A stretch of DNA of 64,000 nucleotides, taken from positions 1 to 64,000 of the forward strand of contig NZ_JAHNZT010000027.1 of assembly GCF_019039035.1 (NCBI RefSeq), written 5' to 3'. Numbering within the stretch: position 1 is the first letter of the stretch; every line of letters starts with the position of its first letter. Made by a program: the position numbers and the translations under genes. Source of the DNA: Citreicoccus inhibens. GTDB lineage: Bacteria > Myxococcota > Myxococcia > Myxococcales > Myxococcaceae. Shown piece by piece: positions 48,664-57,845 of this stretch. The notes under the pieces were generated by a model, which was not told the origin of the DNA, did not search any database, and was given only the letters and a program-made list of their open reading frames with translations.

Positions 48664-50099
48664 CAGAGGGCCTTGCGCGCTGCACTAGCACGGTTCTGCC
48701 CGGACTCCACGGTCGCGGGCGCTCCTCCGGTCAGCGTGGAACCGGAGACCTTGGGGAAGCGCACAGTCATGCGGGTGCCCTTCCCCTCCTCGGAGTGCAC
48801 CACCAGCGTGCCGCCATGCGCCTCCACCACGCGCCGGGTGGTGGCCAGTCCCAGGCCGTGGCCCGGGATGCCGCGCACCTCGGGCGCCCGGAAGAACGGC
48901 TGGAACAACGAGGCCTGCGTGGCGGCGCTCATGCCCAGGCCGTTGTCCGTCACCTCCAGCACCGCATCCGTGCCCGCGGTGGCCACCCGCACCGTCACCC
49001 GAGGCTCCGGCCGGCCCGCCGTGTACTTCACCGCGTTGGACAAGAGGTTGCGCGCCACCACTTGGAGCAACTGGCCGGGGCAGTCCACCGCCACACCCGC
49101 CTCCAACTCGCGCTCCAGCGCCACGCCCTGCGCGGCGGCCGTCTGGCTCACCTCCAACAGCAGCGTGCTCACCGCCGTGTCCAGCTCGCCCGCCGTGTGC
49201 TCGCCGCGCGTCCCGGCCCGACAGAAGCGCAGGAGCGCCTCGATGAGCTCGCCCATGCGCACCGCGCTCGACTCGCACTGGGCCAGCATCTCCAGCACGC
49301 CCGGGTTCTTCACCTCGCCCGAGCGCCGCACCAGCGTCAGGTAGCCCTTCAGCGGCGCCAGCGGGCTCATCAGGTCGTGCGCCACGCGCCGGGTGAACGA
49401 ATCCAGCTCCTGGTTGTGCCGCCCCAACTCCTCCAGCTGTCCCTGGATGGTGGCGTCCTGGCGGCGCAGCACGGACATGATGTGCAGGCCCACCAACATG
49501 GACACGAGGATGGCCAGCAGCGTGGCCCCCGCGCCCAGGGCCGTGTTGCGCACGCGCAGCGTGGCCAGGTGCCCCAACAGCTCGCGCGTGCCATCCGAGT
49601 TCTCCTGCGCCAGCTGCCCCGCCAGCGCATCCACCTCGAGGGCCATGGGGCGGATGCCCTCCACCAGGTGCCGGCGCGCGCGCTCCGCCTCGCGTTGGCG
49701 AGAGAACACCGCCGCCGCGCGGACCTGATCCGCCAGCCCCTGGCAGGCCGCGTTGAAGCGCAGCCACACCGCCTTCTCGCCCAGCGGCATGTCGCGCGTG
49801 TACGCGTCCGAGGCCAACCGGATGTCGGAGAGGATCTCCTCCATCACCGCGTCGGCCTCCTTGCGCTCGGCGTCGTCCGTGGCCCGGATGTGCGCCTCGA
49901 TGGCGGACTCCAGCGACATCACGTACACGCGAATGCGCCCGATGAGATCCGCGCGGTTGAGGGCCTCGCCCACCAACCCGTCCACCTGGCGCCCGGTGCG
50001 CATCTCCGTCCACAGCGTGAAGCCGGTGACGGCTGACAGCAGCACCACCACGAAGAAGAAGCCCGCGCGGTAGCCCCGCAGCGGCGTCCGGGAACTCAT
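48663..50099 (-). CDS. Sensor histidine kinase with four-helix-bundle sensor
   Basis: The 478-residue kinase has TM1 about residues 11-30, a roughly 155-residue periplasmic helical region resembling 4HB/CHASE3-type sensors, TM2 about 188-210, a coiled linker, HisKA with His241 in RRVAHDLMSPLAPLKGYLTL and an ATPase domain (LLSNAVKYT, DNGLGMS, GHGLGLATT). A HAMP domain is not obvious. Start ATG 50099. It is coupled to the NtrC-type gene (TGATG overlap) and lies 37 bp after the coiled-coil lipoprotein gene. Confidence 0.94.
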   Translation of the reverse strand: MSSRTPLRGYRAGFFFVVVLLSAVTGFTLWTEMRTGRQVDGLVGEALNRADLIGRIRVYVMSLESAIEAHIRATDDAERKEADAVMEEILSDIRLASDAYTRDMPLGEKAVWLRFNAACQGLADQVRAAAVFSRQREAERARRHLVEGIRPMALEVDALAGQLAQENSDGTRELLGHLATLRVRNTALGAGATLLAILVSMLVGLHIMSVLRRQDATIQGQLEELGRHNQELDSFTRRVAHDLMSPLAPLKGYLTLVRRSGEVKNPGVLEMLAQCESSAVRMGELIEALLRFCRAGTRGEHTAGELDTAVSTLLLEVSQTAAAQGVALERELEAGVAVDCPGQLLQVVARNLLSNAVKYTAGRPEPRVTVRVATAGTDAVLEVTDNGLGMSAATQASLFQPFFRAPEVRGIPGHGLGLATTRRVVEAHGGTLVVHSEEGKGTRMTVRFPKVSGSTLTGGAPATVESGQNRASAARKAL

Positions 50100-50136
50100 C
50101 ACGCCAGTGACTCCACCCGGCACGGACCTCGGCGCA

Positions 50137-50601
50137 TCAATGAGAGGTCCCGTCGTCAGCCCCCGCCGAGCCCCCATCCTCTCCCTGGCGATGAGGCAGC
50201 GGCGGCAAGGTGCGACGGCGCGCGCGCTCCAGCGCGGACTCGTACCAGACGTCCGACAGCTCCTCGTGCATCGCGGCCAGCTCGCGCTGCTTCGCCTGAA
50301 GCTGCGCGTTGTGCTCCTCCAGGGCGTGGCGCTCCACTTCCGCGCGCCCCAGCTCGTCCACCCGCAGCGCGCGCTCGAGCTGCTCGGCTTCCGCGCGCTC
50401 CTGCGCCTGCTCCTCCAGCGCGGCCTCCGTCGCGGCCAGCCGCACCGCCAGCGCCTCGGTGCGCTCGCGCTCCTGTTGATAGGCGCGCTGCCACCGGTCC
50501 GCCTCGATCACCTGGGCCTCCAGCCGCTCGGGTGCGATGCCCACCGCGGCACACCCCGTCCCGACCCATGCCACGCCCGTTGCGACCAGGAGGTACCGCA
50601 T
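50137..50601 (-). CDS. Coiled-coil lipoprotein in kinase operon
   Basis: The 154-residue product has a lipobox (VAWVGTGCAAV) and then an almost continuous charged coiled coil (residues about 30-135, AYQQERERTEALAVRLAATE onward). GGGAGAG precedes ATG 50601. As first gene of the operon with the kinase and its regulator, it may be an accessory sensor or an envelope-stress reporter for the kinase. No family recognised. Confidence 0.75.
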   Translation of the reverse strand: MRYLLVATGVAWVGTGCAAVGIAPERLEAQVIEADRWQRAYQQERERTEALAVRLAATEAALEEQAQERAEAEQLERALRVDELGRAEVERHALEEHNAQLQAKQRELAAMHEELSDVWYESALERARRRTLPPLPHRQGEDGGSAGADDGTSH

Positions 50602-50918
50602 ACACCGTCTCTCCCTGCCCCTGGCCCCGCGACATGCGGAGCGAGAACGGGCCGGGCCTGCCATCGCATGATTCTGACGCGGACGGCCGACGCAGCTTGC
50701 TCAAGAGAGGGGGTGTCGTCAAAGCAACCCGCGCCTGCTTGGGGAGCCTGCACCCAATGTTTGCATTCCAACTGAGGAGTTTCTCCCCAGGCGCAACGGG
50801 AGGGCAGCGCGCGAACCCAGCGGAGTTGCTGTGAATGCAGTCCTGGCATGGCGGGTGCTCAAGCCCCTGTCCGCAAGCCGACGCAATTCCGCGCCGGACC
50901 GTCGCATCGGAGCGTTCC
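50602..50918. other. Divergent intergenic region; no gene seen
   Basis: This 317-bp gap separates the lipoprotein-kinase-regulator operon from the secreted Ala/Lys-rich gene. It has no frame with coding character. Its right part holds a sigma54-like promoter (50844-50859). The middle has locally AT-rich sequence around 50755-50790 that could hold activator sites, but no clear repeats were seen. Confidence 0.5.
50844..50859 (+). promoter_or_regulatory. Candidate sigma54 (-24/-12) promoter
   Basis: TGGCATGGCGGGTGCT matches the consensus TGGCACG-N4-TTGCW at 10 of 12 fixed positions, with GG (50845-50846) and GC (50857-50858) exactly 10 bp apart. Transcription would start near 50870, about 50 bp before the ATG at 50919. 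The divergent NtrC-type gene makes a sigma54 promoter here plausible. Confidence 0.5.
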
Positions 50919-51155
50919 ATGAAGACCCTGATCGTCGCCGCCGTCCTCGCCGCCACCACCGCGTTTGCCAACACCCCGGCCCCGGCCGCCGCGGAGACCA
51001 AGCCGGCCGCCGCCGAGGCGAAGACGGAGGCCGCTGCTCCTGCCGCTGAGGCCGCTCCTGCCGCCGAGGCCAAGCCGGAGGCCAAGCCGGCCGCGAAGAA
51101 GGGCGGCAAGAAGGCCGCTGCCGCGAAGGACGCGGCCGCCCCGGCCACCAAGTAG
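50919..51155 (+). CDS. Secreted Ala/Lys/Pro-rich small protein
   Basis: The 78-residue product has a signal peptide (MKTLIVAAVLAATTAFAN) and a mature part made almost only of Ala, Lys, Pro and Glu in repeating AEAKP/PAAEA patterns, ending GGKKAAAAKDAAAPATK. It is probably unstructured and cationic at its C-terminus, suited to binding polyanions or the wall. A GGAG ribosome site precedes ATG 50919. A strong hairpin follows the gene, so it is monocistronic. Function unknown. Confidence 0.7.
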   Translation: MKTLIVAAVLAATTAFANTPAPAAAETKPAAAEAKTEAAAPAAEAAPAAEAKPEAKPAAKKGGKKAAAAKDAAAPATK

Positions 51156-51187
51156 TTCGCTGTCCTCCGCGCGTTCGCGGAGTCACC

Positions 51188-51217
51188 CGAGGGCGCCCTT
51201 TCACAGGGGCGCCCTCG
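51188..51217 (+). terminator. Rho-independent-like terminator
   Basis: CGAGGGCGCCC and GGGCGCCCTCG form a perfect 11-bp stem with an 8-base loop, 33 bp after the stop at 51155. Only a weak T-rich stretch follows (GTTTCT). It separates the Ala/Lys-rich gene from the promoter at 51281. Confidence 0.75.
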
Positions 51218-51280
51218 TGGCGTTTCTGGGGATTCCCCGTCCACTCGGCTGCCCTCCGACCCTTCCAGCATTGCTGTGAT

Positions 51281-51309
51281 TTGACAGGACGGCGGGAAAT
51301 CGGCTTAAT
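51281..51309 (+). promoter_or_regulatory. Sigma70-type promoter of the GAF gene
   Basis: TTGACA (51281-51286) is a perfect -35 and CTTAAT (51304-51309) matches TATAAT at four positions, with a 17-bp spacer in an AT-rich patch. The start codon of the GAF gene is at 51382, leaving a leader of about 65 bases. Confidence 0.6.
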
Positions 51310-51381
51310 ACGACTTAAGCGAGTGACGTCTCATTCGCGACAGGTGTGGATCCCCCCATCCCACCTATCGGGAGAACCCCC

Positions 51382-51975
51382 ATGGTCGAAGCCTTCGTCA
51401 AAGTGTCCGAAGCCTCGCGGTTGCTGCTGGAGAAGGGGCTCGTCCCCGCGACCGGCGCCGAGGCCCTGGGCATGGTGGCGCATACGCTGGGCGTTCACCG
51501 GGCCTTCATCTTCGAGAACCGCGCCCCCTCCTTCTCGACCAAGGGCCGCTTCGTGGCGGACCTGCGCCACGCGTGGGCGAAGCCGGGGATCGCCTCGCCG
51601 CTGGCCAACGCCTCCTTGCGCACCTTCGCCTTCCGGGACTTCGCGCCGGGCTGGGCGGACATGCTGGAGGGCGGGCTCGCGGTGGCGTGCCCCACGGCGG
51701 AGGCCCCGGTGATGATGCGCGAGCTGCTGGTGCAGCAGGGCGTGCACTCCTCGCTGCTCTGCCCCATCACCCCGGCCCGCGAGTGGTGGGGGTTCATCGG
51801 CTTCGAGGACTGCGAGCGCGCGCGGGTGTGGCGGCCGGAGGAGATCTCCATCCTCAAGTCGCTGGCCCGCGCCGTGGGCGCGTCCGTGCGCCAGGCGCAG
51901 ATGCGCGCCTCGCTCAACCAGGTGCGCTCCACCCTGCGCGGCGCCGTGCTGCAGACGGCCCCCAGCGACTCGTGA
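51382..51975 (+). CDS. GAF-domain protein
   Basis: The 197-residue protein is a single GAF domain spanning about residues 5-170 (GMVAHTLGVHRAFIFENRAP, SLLCPITPAREWWGFIGFED, ISILKSLARAVGASVRQAQ) with a short helical tail. GAF domains bind small ligands or mediate dimerisation in signalling; here no output domain is fused, so it probably acts through a partner. GGGAGAA precedes ATG 51382, and a promoter is visible at 51281. The Ser/Thr kinase gene follows 120 bp downstream. Confidence 0.85.
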   Translation: MVEAFVKVSEASRLLLEKGLVPATGAEALGMVAHTLGVHRAFIFENRAPSFSTKGRFVADLRHAWAKPGIASPLANASLRTFAFRDFAPGWADMLEGGLAVACPTAEAPVMMRELLVQQGVHSSLLCPITPAREWWGFIGFEDCERARVWRPEEISILKSLARAVGASVRQAQMRASLNQVRSTLRGAVLQTAPSDS

Positions 51976-52095
51976 GCCCGTCAGGCCCGCCTGCCTGACT
52001 GCTGGGGTGGGCTCTACCCGGGCCCATCGTCGGGGAGACAGCGCGCCGCCGCGCCGCCGCGAATCTGTTAGCCTGCGGGCCGCGCACGCCCCCCC

Positions 52096-53949
52096 ATGTC
52101 CTCGATTGAACCCACGGCGATCAGCCGGCACCGCACCCCGGATCTCATCACCGGCTACCGCCTCGAGAAGCTCGTTGGAACGGGAGGCATGGGCGAGGTC
52201 CACAAGGCCACCCAGCTGTCACTCGGCCGAACTGTCGCGGTGAAGCTGCTCAACCCGGAGCTGGCCAAGGACCCGTCCTTCATCGCGCGCTTCCAGAAGG
52301 AAGCCGCGGCCCTGGCCGCGCTGAGCCACCCCCACGTCGTCTCCATCGTCGACAAGGGCAACACCACCACCACCTACTACCTGGTGATGGAGTTCGTGGA
52401 CGGGCCCAGCCTGCGCGAGCTCATGCGCACGCCCCCGCAGGACTCTCCCGTGCTGCTGCGGCGCATGTTGGAGATCTGCCGGGCCATCGAGTACGCGCAC
52501 GGCCGCGGCGTCATCCACCGGGACCTGAAGCCGGAGAACATCCTGCTGGACCAGCAGGCCGGCGGCATCGCCAAGGTGTCCGACTTCGGACTGGCCTCGT
52601 TCCTGGACGACGCGAACGCCTCCTCGCGCTACGCCCTGACGTCCACGCACGTGTCCATGGGCACCGTGTCGTACATGGCGCCCGAGCAGCGCGTGGACGC
52701 CAAGAGCGCGGACGCGCGCGCGGACATCTTCTCGCTGGGCGTCATCCTCTACGAGATGTTCACCGGCGAGGTGCCGCTGGGCACCTTCGACCTGCCCTCG
52801 CGCCGCCGGCCGGGGTTGGATCCGCGGGTGGACGGCATCGTCACGCGCTGCCTCAAGCCAGACCCCGCGGACCGCTATCAGACGGTCACCGCGCTCATCA
52901 CGGACCTGGAGCCGCTGGTCCCAGGGAGCCTGCCCTCGCTGGCGCCGCTGCGGCTCACGCGCATGCAGCGCTTCCGCCACGCGATGCGCCGGTTGGTGGG
53001 CGCCACGCTGCGCGCCGCGGCCGTCGTGGTGGTGCTGGCGGCGCTGGCCGTGCTGGGCGTGGCGTGGCTGCGCGCCGGTGAGCGGCGCCCCGCGGTGGCA
53101 CCGGGCGCCGCCATCATGGCGGACCTCGGGCCGCCCTCGCCCCGCACGGGCACGGGCCGGCTGGAGACGGGGGCGGAGAAGCGCAAGGTGGTGCTGGGCG
53201 AAGGCCCGGATGCCCCTTCCGTGCTGGTGGCCGGACGCCCCGTGGCGTTCGAGGAGAAGGCGCTGGTGTTCCCCGCCGTGGACGGGCAGTCGCGCGTGGG
53301 CCGCGCGCGCCTGGACGTGGTGGGCCTGGAGGGTGACATCGCGGAGCTGACCGCGCGCGTGCGCGCCGACGCGCCTCCGCCCACCTTCAGCCGCCGGGCG
53401 CGCGCCATGCTGTACGGCCCCGCCCCGGAGCCCGTCGCCGCGCTGATGCTCGTGGGCAGCACGGGCCGCTACGTGGCGCTCCTGCACAACGGCGCGGGCG
53501 CGCCGCTGGCCCTCGAGTGGGCGCTGGGCGAGCGCCGCGGCACCATGCTCGGGCTCGCCTCTCCCGAGGGCGAGGCCCGGCTGGAGCTGTCCTTGGACGC
53601 CGACGGCGTGCTCCAGGCCTACGTCGGCAGCGGCAAGGACCGCCGCGCCATCGCCGAGCCGCTCGACCTGGGCCCCGGCTGGCAGGAGCAGTTCGGCGGG
53701 GCCCCCACCCCCGCGTTCGGCTGCGTGGAGGGGACGTGCCGCGCGGAAGGCCTCACCTACGCGGTCCGGCGCGCGCCCCCGCTCCCGGTGGAGGCACCGG
53801 TCGCCGTCTCCCCGCCGCCCACGCGCACGGTGGCCGTGGCGGTGCCCACCAAGGCCGTGGTGCCCCCCAAGCGGGTCGCCACCCCACCGCCCCCGCCCAA
53901 GCGCCAGCCCATCAAGCAGCCTCCCCCCAAGCCCCCCAAGCGCCGGTAG
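52096..53949 (+). CDS. Membrane Ser/Thr protein kinase (Pkn type)
   Basis: The 617-residue protein has a eukaryote-like kinase domain about residues 20-285: Gly loop GTGGMGEV, Lys50 in VAVKLL, HRDLKPEN at 141-148, DFG at 163-165 and APEQR. All catalytic residues are present. One transmembrane helix follows about 302-322 (AAAVVVVLAALAVLGVAWL), then a roughly 230-residue external beta-rich domain and a Pro/Lys-rich tail (PPPPPKRQPIKQPPPKPP). It should phosphorylate cytoplasmic proteins in response to an external signal. The large DUF3857 lipoprotein gene follows 72 bp later. Confidence 0.94.
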   Translation: MSSIEPTAISRHRTPDLITGYRLEKLVGTGGMGEVHKATQLSLGRTVAVKLLNPELAKDPSFIARFQKEAAALAALSHPHVVSIVDKGNTTTTYYLVMEFVDGPSLRELMRTPPQDSPVLLRRMLEICRAIEYAHGRGVIHRDLKPENILLDQQAGGIAKVSDFGLASFLDDANASSRYALTSTHVSMGTVSYMAPEQRVDAKSADARADIFSLGVILYEMFTGEVPLGTFDLPSRRRPGLDPRVDGIVTRCLKPDPADRYQTVTALITDLEPLVPGSLPSLAPLRLTRMQRFRHAMRRLVGATLRAAAVVVVLAALAVLGVAWLRAGERRPAVAPGAAIMADLGPPSPRTGTGRLETGAEKRKVVLGEGPDAPSVLVAGRPVAFEEKALVFPAVDGQSRVGRARLDVVGLEGDIAELTARVRADAPPPTFSRRARAMLYGPAPEPVAALMLVGSTGRYVALLHNGAGAPLALEWALGERRGTMLGLASPEGEARLELSLDADGVLQAYVGSGKDRRAIAEPLDLGPGWQEQFGGAPTPAFGCVEGTCRAEGLTYAVRRAPPLPVEAPVAVSPPPTRTVAVAVPTKAVVPPKRVATPPPPPKRQPIKQPPPKPPKRR

Positions 53950-54021
53950 CAGCCGCGCATTCGGAGAAGGCGCAGGGAATATGGCCTCGTGCGTGGGATT
54001 GCACTATCCCTCGACACTCCT

Positions 54022-57000
54022 ATGCGCACCCTCCACCGCAGCCTCGCCGCGCTCGCTCTCGTCGCCGGACTGACCGGCTGCCCCAAGCCCACCGTCACGC
54101 CCCGAGTCCTGGAGGCCGCCGCCGAGCGCGCGCAGAGCGGCTCCCCCGAGGCGCGCACCCTCGCCTTCGCCGGCTTCCACGCGTACCTCATGGCGGGAGA
54201 CGCGGCGCTCGCCCAGCAGCGCTTCGACGCGGCGCTCGCCAAGGATCCGAACGACCCGTACGCGCTCCAGGGTCAGGCCCTGCTGGCGCGCCGTGCGGGC
54301 CGCACGGCCCCCGCGCTCACCGCCTCGCTGGAGCTGGTGAAGCGCGCGCCGCGCCACCCGCTCGCGGTGCCCGCCGCGCGCTACGCGCTGGACCTGGTGG
54401 GCACCTCGCCCGCGATGGACGACAGCATCCTCGAAGGCGTCGAGGCCGCGCTGGCCGCGGGCGTCCAGGGTGAGGCGGCGTATCTCCTCCGGGGCGCGCG
54501 CCTGTCCATCCACACCTTCCGCGGCGACACCGCGCGGCAGGCGCAGGACCTCAAGGACCTGGGCGGCGTGAGCGAGGCGACGGTGGTGGGCCCCTTCTCG
54601 CCCTTCCACATCCTCTCCTTCCGGGACCTGCTCCCCCCGGAGAAGGACGGTTCGCTCGCGGGCCCCTTCACCGGCGCGTTCGGCCCGCTGGCCACCCGCA
54701 CCGTGCACGCGCCAGACGGGCGCCTGGACCTGGGCGGGGAGCCCGGCCACGGGGACATGTACGTGCTCGCGTTCGACGCCGAGGTGACCGAGCCGGGTGA
54801 CTACGTGGTGCGCTCGGTGAGCCAGACCTCGCACCGCGTGCTGCTGGATGGCACGCCGGTGCTGGAGCGCCAGCGCTGGACGCGCGCGGCCTCCACCGTG
54901 ACGGCGCGCGCGGTGTCGCTGAAGCCGGGCAAGCACCGCATCGTGACCAGCGTGTCGCGCGACGAGACCACGGGCGTGTTCACCTTCGCGCTGCTGCGGG
55001 CGGACGGAAAGCCCTCGGCCGTTCGCTACACCGCGGCCACGGGCGCGGCTCCAGCATGGGGCGCAGGAGTGCCCCCCGCCGAGGCCCCGCTCCAGTACGC
55101 CACCTCGGAGGACCTCGCGGCCGCCCTGCGTGGAGAGGCCGGGGACACGCTCGCCACCTTCCTCGCCGTGCGCGACGGCATGGGCCGCGATGGAGATGGC
55201 GCGCGGCGGCTGATGGCCACGGTGGAGCCCACCTCGCCCGCGCTGCTCGCCTTGCGCGCGGAGCTGGCCTCGCAGGACCGCACCATCCCCGCGAAGGTGG
55301 CCCGTGGCCGCGCCACGCGCGACCTGGAGGCCGTGCTCGCCAAGGACCCGGGCAACGTGGCCGCGCAGCTGTTGCGCGCGGACCTCTTCCTGGATGAAGG
55401 CCAGGCGGCGCAGGCCCTGGAGGCGCTGAAGACCGCGCGCGACGCGGCGAAGCCCACCGGCTCCGCCGTGCACCTGATGCTGGCCCGCGCGGCGCTCGCT
55501 TTGGACGTGGATCCGCAGGCGGAGGTCGCGCTCGAAGCGGCCCTGGAGGCCCAGCCCGGCCTCTGCGACGCCGTGGCGCTCCAGTACAACCTCGCCCGCA
55601 AGCGCGACGCCGTGGCGCGCGCGGACATGCTCATGGGCGCGCAGGAGAACTGCCCCGGCGCGCTGGCGCGACAGGCGGACCATGCGCGCACCCGCGGCGA
55701 GCCGGAGGCCGCGGCCCAGGCCTACGCCACCATGCTGGCGCGGGACCCGGACAACGTCACCACCGGCGCCGCGCTCGCCAACGCGTACATCGGCCTGCGC
55801 CGCTTCGATGACGCCACCCGCGTGCTGCGCTCGCTCTTCACCATCTGGCCGCGCAACAAGGAGCTGCTGGAGCGCCTGGCCGACGTGCGCGAGTACGCGG
55901 GCGACAAGGCCGAGGCCCTGGCGCTGCGCGAGCAGGCGCTGATGCTGGACGGCAGCGACCTCACCCTGCGCCGGGCGGTGGAGCGCGCGAAGACGGGCAA
56001 GGAGCTGCTCCAGGCCCACGCCATCGACGGGCGCGAGGCCATCCGCGCGTACGAGGCCTCGCCCGTCACGGGCGGCAGCGCCGCGGCCTACGTGCTGGAC
56101 GCGGCCGCCGTGCAGGCCTTCCCGGACGGCTCGCTGGTCAACCGCATCCACACCATCCAGAAGGCGCTGGAGCAGTCCGGCGTGCAGGAGATCGCCGAGG
56201 TCAACCTGCCCCGCGGCGCGCAGTTGCTCGCGCTGCGCACGCTGAAGGCCGACGGCCGCGTGCTGGAGCCGGAGAACATCGAGGGCAAGGACACCATGAG
56301 CCTGCCCGGCGTGCAGGTGGGCGACTACGTGGAGGTCGAGTACCTGTTGGCCGAGGGCGACCGCGGCCCCGCGCAGCCGGGCTTCGCCGCGTCCGCGTTC
56401 TATTTCCAGATCGCCAACCAGCCCAACGCCTGGTCCACGTACACGGTGGTGGCGCCCAAGGGCAGCAACCTGCGCGTGGACGCGCACAACATGAAGGCGC
56501 CGGAGCCGGTGGTGCAGGGCGACCAGGAAGTCTTCCACTACGACGCCCGCCGCGTGCCGCCCTTCATCCCCGAGCCGGACGCGCCGCCCTCTGGCAACGA
56601 GTACCTGCCGTTCGTCGTCGTGGGCACCGGCGCCACGGGCAATGACGGGCTCGTGCAGGTGTACGGCGACGCGTTCCAGGACCGCTGGCAGCGCACCACC
56701 GAGGTCGAGGCCTTCGCGAAGCAGGCCACCGAGGGCAAGAAGGGCCTGGAGGCCGTGAAGGCCCTGCACGCCGCGGTGATGAAGCGCTTCTCCGGGCGCG
56801 ACACGGGGCTGGGTCAGTCCGCGGCCTCCACGGTGGCTCAGGACCGAGGCAGCCGCCTCACGGTGTTGAAGGCGGGGCTGGAGACGCTGGGCATCCCCTC
56901 ACGCGTGGCCGCCGTGCGCACCTTCAACACGCCGCCCGCGCCGTACCTCTTCCCCAACGAGCAGCTCCTGCCCTACGCCGCGCTGCGCGTGGAGGTCCCG

Positions 57001-57789
57001 GGCGAGGCGCCGGTCTGGGTGGACACCTCGGTGCGCTTCGGCCCGTTCGGCGAGCTGCCCGAGACCGCCATGGGCGAGCGCGAGGCGTACCTGATGCCCG
57101 AGCCCGGCAAGGCGCAGCAGAAGGTCACCACGCCCGCGCTGAAGGACCGTCCGGGCAAGCAGGTGAAGCTGGACCTGGAGCTGTCCGCGGACGGGAAGCT
57201 CACGGGCAAGGGCGACGAGGTCTACACGGGCTTCGAGGCGGCGCAGATCGCCGAGGCGTTCGAGCAGCTCTCCGCCGAGAGCCGCAACCAGGCGCTCCAG
57301 GGCGCGGTGTCGCGCTACTTCGGGGGCGCGGAGCTGTCCTCGGTGAAGCTGGACCGCACGACCGAGGTGGGCGCGCCGTTCGTGCTGCACTACGAGTTCA
57401 CCGTGCCGCGCTTCGGCCGCCTCGAGGGCGACCAGAAGATGGTGCTGGGCGCGCTGACCTTCCCCGCGCTCCTGGGGCGTCGCTACGTGGAGCTGAGCTC
57501 GCGCGACACGCCGCTGTTCATCGACAGCATGGAGGCCAGCCGCACGCAGGTGACGCTGACCATGCCCCAGGGCTGGAAGCTGGCGGATCCGCAGGCGTCG
57601 CTGAAGGTGGACAGCGACTTCGGCCACTTCGCGCGCGCGGAGAAGCAGGAGGGCCGCACCCTGACCCTCAACGAGTCGCTCCAGGTGCCGCGCAACCGCA
57701 TCTCCCCGCGTGACTACGAGAAGTTCTCGGCCTTCGCGGGAGACGTGGACCTCATCCAGGTGCGCGAGATGTTCCTCGTGAAGCAGTAA
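54022..57789 (+). CDS. Large DUF3857/TPR lipoprotein with inactive transglutaminase fold
   Basis: The 1255-residue protein has a lipobox (LVAGLTGCPKP), TPR repeats at both ends of an N-terminal beta module (residues about 30-680), DUF3857 about 700-870, and a transglutaminase-like fold about 910-1030. It parallels the protein at 24267-27911 in order of domains. By alignment, the nucleophile Cys is replaced by Arg942 (QDRGSR) and the catalytic His by Tyr985 (LPYAAL), while Asp1001 (WVDTS) remains. It is therefore a pseudoenzyme, likely a binding or structural protein. Start ATG 54022. It lies behind the Ser/Thr kinase gene on the same strand. Confidence 0.88.
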   Translation: MRTLHRSLAALALVAGLTGCPKPTVTPRVLEAAAERAQSGSPEARTLAFAGFHAYLMAGDAALAQQRFDAALAKDPNDPYALQGQALLARRAGRTAPALTASLELVKRAPRHPLAVPAARYALDLVGTSPAMDDSILEGVEAALAAGVQGEAAYLLRGARLSIHTFRGDTARQAQDLKDLGGVSEATVVGPFSPFHILSFRDLLPPEKDGSLAGPFTGAFGPLATRTVHAPDGRLDLGGEPGHGDMYVLAFDAEVTEPGDYVVRSVSQTSHRVLLDGTPVLERQRWTRAASTVTARAVSLKPGKHRIVTSVSRDETTGVFTFALLRADGKPSAVRYTAATGAAPAWGAGVPPAEAPLQYATSEDLAAALRGEAGDTLATFLAVRDGMGRDGDGARRLMATVEPTSPALLALRAELASQDRTIPAKVARGRATRDLEAVLAKDPGNVAAQLLRADLFLDEGQAAQALEALKTARDAAKPTGSAVHLMLARAALALDVDPQAEVALEAALEAQPGLCDAVALQYNLARKRDAVARADMLMGAQENCPGALARQADHARTRGEPEAAAQAYATMLARDPDNVTTGAALANAYIGLRRFDDATRVLRSLFTIWPRNKELLERLADVREYAGDKAEALALREQALMLDGSDLTLRRAVERAKTGKELLQAHAIDGREAIRAYEASPVTGGSAAAYVLDAAAVQAFPDGSLVNRIHTIQKALEQSGVQEIAEVNLPRGAQLLALRTLKADGRVLEPENIEGKDTMSLPGVQVGDYVEVEYLLAEGDRGPAQPGFAASAFYFQIANQPNAWSTYTVVAPKGSNLRVDAHNMKAPEPVVQGDQEVFHYDARRVPPFIPEPDAPPSGNEYLPFVVVGTGATGNDGLVQVYGDAFQDRWQRTTEVEAFAKQATEGKKGLEAVKALHAAVMKRFSGRDTGLGQSAASTVAQDRGSRLTVLKAGLETLGIPSRVAAVRTFNTPPAPYLFPNEQLLPYAALRVEVPGEAPVWVDTSVRFGPFGELPETAMGEREAYLMPEPGKAQQKVTTPALKDRPGKQVKLDLELSADGKLTGKGDEVYTGFEAAQIAEAFEQLSAESRNQALQGAVSRYFGGAELSSVKLDRTTEVGAPFVLHYEFTVPRFGRLEGDQKMVLGALTFPALLGRRYVELSSRDTPLFIDSMEASRTQVTLTMPQGWKLADPQASLKVDSDFGHFARAEKQEGRTLTLNESLQVPRNRISPRDYEKFSAFAGDVDLIQVREMFLVKQ

Positions 57790-57845
57790 CGCTCACGACG
57801 ACGCAGTCACGGACAGGGCCACGGGCACCCGCCCGGGGCCCTTCG

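Noticed and set aside
50965-51279. Arg/Pro-rich frame overlapping the Ala/Lys-rich gene
   Set aside because: It is the +1 frame of a repetitive GCC/AAG sequence and runs through the terminator; no ribosome site.
54004-56769. 921-codon open frame on the minus strand
   Set aside because: Antisense to the second DUF3857 gene and of the same low-complexity type; no ribosome site or domain.
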